This document shows positions 58,601 through 64,000 of a stretch of DNA of 64,000 nt, in pieces; position 1 is the stretch's first letter; every line of letters starts with the position of its first letter. Both the position numbers and the translations under genes were made by a program. A model generated the notes under the pieces. The model was not told where the DNA came from. It ran no database searches and saw only the letters and a list, made by a program, of their open reading frames with translations. Origin of the DNA: Paenibacillus alvei DSM 29 (GTDB lineage Bacteria > Bacillota > Bacilli > Paenibacillales > Paenibacillaceae); the NCBI RefSeq assembly GCF_000293805.1, contig NZ_AMBZ01000001.1:1330001-1394000 (forward strand), read 5' to 3'.

Positions 58601-61600
58601 TTCGGCTTGCCCGTCGTCCCCGACGTGTAGATCACGTACGCCAGATCCTCCGGACGGGCTTCATGGAAGCTGCCCATGTCAATATTCGGATGGCTCTCAT
58701 CGCTGGCATCCACAGCATCCGTCAGCTTGCCGGAGACCATGCCGGAGCCAATCGGCGCATTCGCCCGCTCCTCGCTGTACGACGCTTCGTCGTCGAGGTA
58801 CAGCACCGCCGCCAGCGCCAGCTCCTCTTCGCCGAGCCAGGCTTCGGCACGCTCTCGCAGCACCGTTTGCGTCAGCAGTACCTTCGCTCCGCTGTCTTCA
58901 AGCATGAACCGCAAGCGGTCTGCCGGATAATCCGGGTCGAGCGGCACATACGCCCCGCCCGCTTTCCAGACGGCCAGCACAGCCACCAGCAAATCCACCG
59001 AACGCTCGGCGAGAATGCCGACGATCGTCTCCCGGCCGATGCCGCTTGCGCGCAGCGTGGCCGCCAAGCGGTTCGCCCGCTCGTTCAGCTCCGCATACGC
59101 CAGCCGGTCGTTCTCGTACACGACGGCCTCCGCTTCCGGCGTGCGCTCCGCCTGTTCCTCGAACAGCCGGTGGAACGCTGCCGCAGGAGCCGCTCCCGGT
59201 TGCGCCGGGTTAAACGCGCCGAGAATTTGCTCTTTTTCCTCTGCCGTCAACAAGTTCAGCTCGGCGATCTTCGCATCCGGACGGCTTACGATCGCTGCAA
59301 GCAAATGTCCGAAATGAGTCGACAGCCGCCGGATCGTACTTTCTTTATAAAGAGCCGTTGCGAATTCAAAGCTGCACTCCAGGCCGCCGTTTTCTTCCGT
59401 AACATCCACACTCAGGTCGAACTTGGCCGTGCCGTATTCGCTAGGGTACTGGGACAATTTCAGCCCTTCCAGCTCAAACTCTTTATCCTCCAAGTTTTGC
59501 AGGGAGAACATCGTGTCAAACAGCGGGTTGCGGCTCAAATCCCGGCTGACCTGCACTTTATCGACGAGCTCTTCGAACGGATAATTCTGATGCTCGTAAG
59601 CGCCTAAGGTCGTTTCTTTCACTTCTTCCAGATACGACAGGAAGGTCTTCTCCGAAGCCGGATAATTGCGGAGCGCCAGCGTATTGACGAACATTCCGAT
59701 CAAAGGCTGCGTGTCTCCGTGCGTTCTGCCCGCAATCGACGTTCCGACGATCAAATCGTCCTGACCTGTGTATTTATGCAAAAGTACGGTATATGCCGCA
59801 AGCAGCACCATATACAGCGTCGTTCCTCTTTGAGCGGCCAGTTGCTTTAAGCCTTCGTTCGTTGCCTCGTCCACGAAGGATGTCAGCGTTTGTCCCTCAA
59901 AGCTCTGCACGGCAGGACGCGGATAGTCCGTCGGCATTTCCAGAACCGGCAGCTCGCCCCGGTAACGATCCAGCCAGTAAGCTTCCTCGCGTTTCAACTG
60001 CACTTTTTGCTCGTCCGACTGCTGCCATACCGCATAGTCCTTGTATTGAATGCGCAAAGGCTCTAATGACTCGCCGCCGTACAGACGAACGAGTTCCTCG
60101 ACTAACACGTCCATCGAAACCCCGTCGGAGACGATATGATGCATGTCGAACATCAGCAAATAACGTTCGGCTGCCAGCTCTACGAGCTCCGCCCGCAGCA
60201 GTGGAGGCTTCGCCAAGTCGAAAGGCCGGATGAAGGCCTGCACGACTTCAGGCGCTTCTTCCTCGCTCGCATGACGGTACTCGACGGCAAAGTCGACGCT
60301 CTCGTAAATGCGCTGTACTGCTTCGCCTTGTACGATCTCAAAGCCGGTTCGCAGCGTTTCGTGCCGTGCGATCAGTCCACGGAAAGCCTTCTCCAGCAGG
60401 CTCCGGTCAATCGATCCTTCCAGCAGCAGCACGCCCGGCATGTTGTAGCTCTGATCGGCCCCTTCCAGCTGATTCAGGATAAACAGCCGCTTCTGAGCTG
60501 AGGAAAGCGGATAGTATACTCTTGCACCTGCCAGCGGAATCGACGAGAACGACTGCTCTCCGATCCGGGAGATGGCGAGAGCCATCTCTTCGATCGTCGA
60601 GTAGCGGAATACGTCGCGCAGCGGAAGTTCGACGTTCATTTCCTTCTGAATCTTGCTGACAAGGTTCGTCGCCCGCAAGGAGTGGCCTCCGAGCTCGAAG
60701 AAATTGTCCAGGACTCCAATGCCGGAGTAGCCCAGCACTTCCTCCCAGATCTTCACAAGCTGGGACTCCGTCCGGTTACGCGGCGCTACATATTCGACGC
60801 CCGTTTGTATGCCGCCTTGCGGCTCCGGCAGCGCTTTGCGGTCCACTTTGCCGTTGGTCGTCAGCGGCATGCGCTCCAGTTGCACGAAGTACGACGGGAT
60901 CATGTACCCCGGCATTCCCTGGGCCAGCGAGGTTCTCATTTCACTGACCGTCAGCATTCGGTTCGCCACAAAGTAGGCGACAAGCGCCTTCTCGCCCCCG
61001 CCGTCCTGACGGGCGAGCACCACCGCTTCTTCCACGCCCTCGACGTTCAGAAGCTGCGTCTCGATTTCGTCCAGCTCGATCCGGTACCCGCGGATTTTGA
61101 CCTGGTCGTCGATCCGGCCCAGGTATTCGATGTTGCCGTCCGGCAGCCAAGCCGCCAAGTCGCCCGAGCGGTACAGTTTCTCTCCCTCCGCAAACGGGGA
61201 ATCGACGAACTTCTCCGCCGTCAGATCCGGACGGTTCAGGTATCCTCTCGCAAGGCCTTCCCCAGCCACGTACATTTCACCCGTTACACCAATCGGCACA
61301 GGGCGGCGGTTTTCATCCAGGACGTACACGCTTAGCGTCGGGATCGGCTTGCCGATATTGCTCTTCGCCGCCTCCATTTCGACCCACGTTATTTCCTTAT
61401 ACGTCACGTGTACCGTCGTCTCGGTAATGCCGTACATATTAATCAGCTTCGTTTCCGGGTACTTCGTCTTGAAGCCCTTGAGCAGCAGCGGACTCAGCGC
61501 TTCGCCCCCGAAGATGACGTTGCGAATCCGCAGATCGTACGGATGGTCCGCCAAGACCTCACGCAGCAGCTGGTAGAAGTACGTTGGCGTCTGGTTCAAA

Positions 61601-64000
61601 ATCGTGACCTGTTCGCGGCCCAGCAGTGCTAGGAACTCGGCCGGATTTTTCGCCGTGAGCGGCGGTACGATGACCAGCTTGCCTCCGTACAACAGCGCTC
61701 CGTACATTTCCCAGACGGAGAAATCGAAGCAGAACGAGTGGAACAGCGTCCACGTGTCGGACGGCCCGAAGTCGAACAGGTTCTTGTCGTTGAACAGGAG
61801 GCGCACGACGTTCTTATGCTCGATCAGCGTTCCTTTCGGTCTGCCGGTCGTTCCCGACGTGTAGATGACATAAGCCAGGTTGCCCGGCCCGGAAATCGGC
61901 TCCAGGTTCGAAGCGTCCAGCGCACCTTCGGAGTCCGCCCCTCTGTCGCCCCAAACGAAATCGTCCAATTCGAGGCGCGTTCCTGCGAAGTCGGTCTTCT
62001 CGTGCAGATGCTTTTGAATCAGCAATAACGGCGCGCCCGAATCCTCGATCATGAAGCGGATACGCTCCTCCGGGTAGTCGGGATCGACAGGCACGTAGGC
62101 TCCGCCCGCTTTAAGAATCGCCAGAATGCCGACGACCATATCGAGCGAGCGTTCGGCCAGAATCGCTACCAGTTGGTCCGCTTCTACTCCCGTCTCCCGC
62201 AGCTTCCGCGCAAGGCGGTTGGATCGCTCGTTCAGCTCGCGGTAGGTCAGCTGCCGCTCGTTCATGACGGCGGCCACGTTGTCCGGGTAAAGCTCCGCCT
62301 GCTCTTCGAACAATTGATTGAGCGTCTTCCGGCGCGGAAATTCCGTAGTGGTGTCGTTAAAACGTCCGAGAAGGTCGGCCTTTTCGGCCTCCGTCACAAG
62401 TTCCAGCTCACCCACGGTAATTTCCGGGTTATCCGTCACCTGCTCCAGCAGATGGACGAGATGCCCCTTGAGCCGTTCGATGCTGTCTTTATCGAACACT
62501 TCGGCGTTAAAGTCGAACCGAATTTCGATCTCGGCTCCCGGCACCACGGTCACGTTGAAGTTATAGTTCGTCTGCTCCTCCATCTGAACGTCAGTGATCG
62601 TCAGGTCGCCATGCTGCTGGTCGCCCGCCTGCTCCATCTGCTCATCCACCGGATAGTTCTCAAAAGCGATGATATGGTTGATCAGGTTTTGCTTTTGCAT
62701 GCTACGGGCTTGAATTTCATACAGCGGATAGTGATCATAACGCCCGGACTCCAGCGCCCGCTCTTGGAGCTTCGCCATCAGGTCGGCGAACACGGTGTCC
62801 CCTTCGCTCGTGACGCGGACCGGCACCGTATTGATGAACAGCCCGATCATGGACTCAATGCCCGGGATTTCCGCCGGTCTTCCGGCCACGACGCTGCCGA
62901 ATACGGCATCGTTTGTTCCGTTATATTTTTGCAGCATCACGCCCCAAGCGGCTTGCAGCAGCGTATTGACCGTAACCAGACGCTCTTTCGCCACCCGGTC
63001 CATCCGCTCGCTCAAGTCCTTGCCCAGCTCGGCGGTGACGTGATCAGCCGTAAATCTGCCGTTCGGCTGCGCTTCCTTTTGCCCCGGGAGTACGGTTTGC
63101 CCTTCGTAACCTGCCAGGAACGCCGTCCAATAGCCGGATGCCGCCTGATCGTCCTGTTTCTCTAACCATTCGATATAAGCGCCATAATCCGATCCCTTAT
63201 CTCCCACTGGCTGCTTGCCGGATGCCAAGGCCGAATACGTCTCAAACAGCTCCTGCGTCAGTTGCGGCAGGCACCAGCCGTCCATCAAAATATGCTGGAA
63301 ACTCCACAGCACATGATAGCTCTGCTCTTCGGTGCGCAGGATCGTAACCCGAACGAGTGCGTCATGTTCCATGTCGAAGCCGCGAAGCTTGTCATCCTCG
63401 GCCTTTTTATCCAAATACGCTTGTTTCTCGTCCGGCTGCAAGTGAAGCAGCTCTTCATATTCAAAACCGACCGGCTTGTCGCGGTATATGATTTGCAGCG
63501 GCTCGCCCGCTGGTCCTTTCACAAAATTCGCCCGCAGTACCAGATGACGTTTCGCAAGCTCCATCCAGCTCCTCTCGAAAAGCTGGACGTCAAGCGCTCC
63601 CCGCATCGTAAACCGCGTCTGCTCGAAGTAAGCGGCCGTTTGCCGGTCAAGCGCGCTGTGGAACCACATGCCCTTCTGCATCGGCGTAAGCGAGTAAATA
63701 TTTTCGATTTCCCCGACATGGCCCGAGCGCTGGCCGATTTGCTCCAATTCCGCGATGGTCAAGCCTTTAAATTGCACATCGCTCGGCGTCAATTCGGTGT
63801 GTTCTTTGCCTGCGCAGTGGGTAATGAGCTCTCGGAGACTTTGCTCAAGCCGCTGAGCGAAGGCTTCCATCGTTTCCTTGCGATACTGCTTCCGGCTGTA
63901 GCTAAGATCGAGCGATAGAGCGCCGTCCAGCACCATGCCGTTGATATCCAGCACAAAGCTGCGGGCCTGCCGGTCGCTGGTCGGGCTGCCGCTGGAATAA
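52678..64000 (-). CDS. pmxA: Polymyxin synthetase PmxA (partial, 5' end beyond window): end of module 6, modules 7-9 and final C domain
   Basis: The frame is open to the window edge; 3773 residues are visible. It begins inside an epimerisation domain (FVLDINGMVLDGALSLDLSY), so residue 6 is D. Then C7 (63710-62400), A7-T7 (62370-60570), C8 (60530-59240), A8-T8 (59190-57310), C9 (57270-55980), A9-T9 (55950-54070) and a complete terminal C10 (54020-52720, HHMVSDG). Pockets: A7 D-F-W-N-I-G-M-V-H = Thr; A8 and A9 D-V-G-E-I-S-A-I-D = 2,4-diaminobutyrate. C7 is of the type that follows an E domain (LTPMQKGMWFHS), with QHILMDGW: the first His of HHxxxDG is Gln, the catalytic second His is kept. Thr at position 7 excludes polymyxins B and E. 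The gene leads the cluster; R2 follows its stop. Confidence 0.95.
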   Translation of the reverse strand, partial: YSSGSPTSDRQARSFVLDINGMVLDGALSLDLSYSRKQYRKETMEAFAQRLEQSLRELITHCAGKEHTELTPSDVQFKGLTIAELEQIGQRSGHVGEIENIYSLTPMQKGMWFHSALDRQTAAYFEQTRFTMRGALDVQLFERSWMELAKRHLVLRANFVKGPAGEPLQIIYRDKPVGFEYEELLHLQPDEKQAYLDKKAEDDKLRGFDMEHDALVRVTILRTEEQSYHVLWSFQHILMDGWCLPQLTQELFETYSALASGKQPVGDKGSDYGAYIEWLEKQDDQAASGYWTAFLAGYEGQTVLPGQKEAQPNGRFTADHVTAELGKDLSERMDRVAKERLVTVNTLLQAAWGVMLQKYNGTNDAVFGSVVAGRPAEIPGIESMIGLFINTVPVRVTSEGDTVFADLMAKLQERALESGRYDHYPLYEIQARSMQKQNLINHIIAFENYPVDEQMEQAGDQQHGDLTITDVQMEEQTNYNFNVTVVPGAEIEIRFDFNAEVFDKDSIERLKGHLVHLLEQVTDNPEITVGELELVTEAEKADLLGRFNDTTTEFPRRKTLNQLFEEQAELYPDNVAAVMNERQLTYRELNERSNRLARKLRETGVEADQLVAILAERSLDMVVGILAILKAGGAYVPVDPDYPEERIRFMIEDSGAPLLLIQKHLHEKTDFAGTRLELDDFVWGDRGADSEGALDASNLEPISGPGNLAYVIYTSGTTGRPKGTLIEHKNVVRLLFNDKNLFDFGPSDTWTLFHSFCFDFSVWEMYGALLYGGKLVIVPPLTAKNPAEFLALLGREQVTILNQTPTYFYQLLREVLADHPYDLRIRNVIFGGEALSPLLLKGFKTKYPETKLINMYGITETTVHVTYKEITWVEMEAAKSNIGKPIPTLSVYVLDENRRPVPIGVTGEMYVAGEGLARGYLNRPDLTAEKFVDSPFAEGEKLYRSGDLAAWLPDGNIEYLGRIDDQVKIRGYRIELDEIETQLLNVEGVEEAVVLARQDGGGEKALVAYFVANRMLTVSEMRTSLAQGMPGYMIPSYFVQLERMPLTTNGKVDRKALPEPQGGIQTGVEYVAPRNRTESQLVKIWEEVLGYSGIGVLDNFFELGGHSLRATNLVSKIQKEMNVELPLRDVFRYSTIEEMALAISRIGEQSFSSIPLAGARVYYPLSSAQKRLFILNQLEGADQSYNMPGVLLLEGSIDRSLLEKAFRGLIARHETLRTGFEIVQGEAVQRIYESVDFAVEYRHASEEEAPEVVQAFIRPFDLAKPPLLRAELVELAAERYLLMFDMHHIVSDGVSMDVLVEELVRLYGGESLEPLRIQYKDYAVWQQSDEQKVQLKREEAYWLDRYRGELPVLEMPTDYPRPAVQSFEGQTLTSFVDEATNEGLKQLAAQRGTTLYMVLLAAYTVLLHKYTGQDDLIVGTSIAGRTHGDTQPLIGMFVNTLALRNYPASEKTFLSYLEEVKETTLGAYEHQNYPFEELVDKVQVSRDLSRNPLFDTMFSLQNLEDKEFELEGLKLSQYPSEYGTAKFDLSVDVTEENGGLECSFEFATALYKESTIRRLSTHFGHLLAAIVSRPDAKIAELNLLTAEEKEQILGAFNPAQPGAAPAAAFHRLFEEQAERTPEAEAVVYENDRLAYAELNERANRLAATLRASGIGRETIVGILAERSVDLLVAVLAVWKAGGAYVPLDPDYPADRLRFMLEDSGAKVLLTQTVLRERAEAWLGEEELALAAVLYLDDEASYSEERANAPIGSGMVSGKLTDAVDASDESHPNIDMGSFHEARPEDLAYVIYTSGTTGKPKGVMIEHRSLVNTAAGYRREYRLDQFPVRLLQLASFSFDVFVGDIARTLYNGGTMVIVPKDDRIDPSRLHYWISQQQVTIFESTPALIVPFMEYVHEQRLDMSGMELLITSSDSCSVADYRTLQERFGSLFRIINAYGVTEAAIDSSFYDEEQTKLPQTGHVPIGKAWLNAKFYIVDAHLNPVPVGVLGELVIGGVGVARGYLNRPELTEEKFIDSPFAAGERLYRTGDLARWMEDGNVDFIGRIDNQAKIRGYRIETGEIESQLLRVEGVREAVVLVRSDANGQKALCAYYTPDTGAELAVNVLRSVLAQELPGYMIPSYFVELERLPLTPNGKIDRKALPAPEGEAGSGTEYVAPRNELETKLAAIWQEVLGLAKEIGVHDNFFDIGGHSLRATTLVSKLHKELSVDLPLRDVFRHSTIESMAAAISRLDEQTFVAIPVADDREVYPQSFAQKRLFILNQLEDAELSYNMPEAMLLEGALDRARFEEAFRKLMARHEMLRTGFEMVDGEASQRVYQDLNFAVEFYRVDEQEAEETVRRFVRPFDLAKPPLLRVGLVELAPERHILMYDMHHIISDGVSMEIFVEEFVRLYGGEQLEPLRIQYKDYTVWQHSQEQKERLQLQEAYWLNMFQGELPVLEMPTDYPRPAVQSYEGQTLEFFFDASKTDGLRQLASETGTTLFMVLLAAYNVLLHKYSGQEDVIVGTPIAGRNHGDVQPLIGMFLNTLAIRSYPASEKTFLSYLNEVKETTLHAFEHQNYPFEELVDKVQVTRDLSRNPLFDTLFTMQNTEDEEFELEGLRLIPYPSALDTAKFDISLDVGEENGGLDYSFEYATSLYKRETIERLAKHYEQLLVAIVSRPDAKIAELNLLTAEEKDQILDAFHPAQPEAAPAAAFHRLFEEQAERTPEAEAVVYENDRLTYAELNERANRLAATLRASGIGRETIVGILAERSVDLLVAVLAVWKAGGAYVPLDPDYPADRVRFMLEDSGAKVLLTQTALRERAEAWLGEEELALAAVLYLDDEASYSEERANAPIGSGMVSGKLTDAVDDGDESHANVDMGSFHDARPEDLAYVIYTSGTTGKPKGVMIEHRSLVNTAAGYRREYRLDQFPVRLLQLASFSFDVFVGDIARTLYNGGTMVIVPKDDRIDPSRLHHWMERERVTIFESTPALIVPFMEYVHEQGLDMSGMELLITSSDSCSVADYRTLQERFGSLFRIINAYGVTEAAIDSSFYDEPLAKLPQTGHVPIGKAWLNAKFYIVDANLTPVPVGVLGELVIGGVGVARGYLNRPELTEEKFVDSPFAAGERLYRTGDLARWMEDGNVDFIGRIDNQAKIRGYRIETGEIESQLLRVEGVREAVVLVRSDANGQKALCAYYTPDTGAELAVNDLRSALAQELPGYMIPSYFVELERLPLTPNGKIDRKALPAPEGEAGSGTEYVAPRNELETKLAAIWQEVLGLAKEIGVHDNFFDIGGHSLRATTLAGKVFKELNVNLPLRDVFRHSTIAAMAKAIARMERQEHEAIPQAEEREYYPLSSAQKRLFIQHTLDGADQLYNMPELVQVEGELDLDRLEVALRKLITRHESLRTGFEIVKGKAVQRIYPQVDFAVEHHQADKEDAAQIEQIVRSFVRPFDLGKPPLLRAGVIELEPNLYILIFDMHHMVSDGVSMAIVIDEFSSFYAGEELPSLRIQYKDYVVWQLSKAHRERIGRQEAYWLQTFKGELPTANLPMDYKRSAARSYEGAHLEFDVEASLSTRLRELAAERESTLFMVLLAAYTVLLSKYSGQEDLVVGTPVAGRTNADLEPVIGMFVNTLALRNHPSGDKTFLSYLEEVKETALGAFENQDYPFEELVERLNVKREPGRFPLFDAVFDLQNIEERDVELEGISLKTYELDNLEEAKFDLTLFMYENNGALSGGFFYATKLFKEATIRTLTEDYLRVLSQIVENPQLELSRIEYQKPSAGAKSAVDTIEFAF

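Noticed and set aside
26227-64000. Regularly spaced long repeats suggesting a repeat array or CRISPR
   Set aside because: The spacing is about 3.2 kb and follows NRPS modules; the repeats are coding.

Overview
The window looks like a Paenibacillus chromosome, most likely the P. polymyxa group. Its right-hand 38 kb (26227-64000, minus strand) carries the polymyxin genes in the published order pmxA-pmxB-pmxC-pmxD-pmxE. The left-hand 26 kb mixes ordinary Bacillales metabolism and regulation with decayed mobile-element DNA. The pmx block is visibly richer in G+C than the AT-rich stretches around 1-5 kb and 19-25 kb. Nothing is known about the source beyond the sequence, so the genus is an inference.

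Layout. 1-840: 5' fragment of a frameshifted alpha/beta hydrolase gene, a 114-bp MITE with IS231-like ends and an IS3 remnant. 841-3311: a TetR regulator and a reductase-hydrolase fusion, each preceded by the same double AGTACT operator. 3694-7204: a DinB-like protein and a cassette resembling B. subtilis ytcD-ytbD-ytbE. 7326-8321: a secreted protein of unknown role. 8554-12378: an oxalate/formate-antiporter-like MFS carrier with a LytTR regulator and a LytS-type sensor kinase (frameshifted as given). 12590-18300: the pentose phosphate operon zwf-tkt-tal-gnd (gnd frameshifted as given), with a divergent LysR regulator. 19360-25087: gene remains (LysE exporter, medium-chain dehydrogenase, lasso-peptide B1), a lasso B2 protease, an IS3 remnant, a DUF2785 protein and an AT-rich orphan LytTR regulator. 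25088-26161: an IS30-family element lying against the pmxE terminator.

The pmx assembly line can be read from adenylation pockets and domain order. PmxE holds five modules (Dab, Thr, D-Dab through an E domain, Dab, Dab). PmxA, whose 5' end lies beyond the window, shows the end of the module-6 E domain and then Thr, Dab, Dab. PmxB adds Thr and carries the thioesterase. The predicted decapeptide is Dab-Thr-D-Dab-Dab-Dab-D-X-Thr-Dab-Dab-Thr, a polymyxin A or P type depending on residue 6, which is outside the window. PmxC and PmxD are ABC half-transporters translated in overlap between pmxB and pmxE.

Less expected features: two related palindromic repeats lie directly behind the stop codons of pmxD and pmxA, and one of them decides where pmxE starts; the thioesterase has Cys in place of Ser; adenylation blocks of the Thr and Dab modules are nearly identical in DNA; the TetR gene appears to have a leaderless promoter under its own operator; and a lasso-peptide locus has been cut and joined to an IS3 remnant. 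Several genes (5' hydrolase, lytS, gnd, IS30 transposase) are broken by single-base indels, three of them in clear homopolymer runs, so sequencing error should be considered before real loss.
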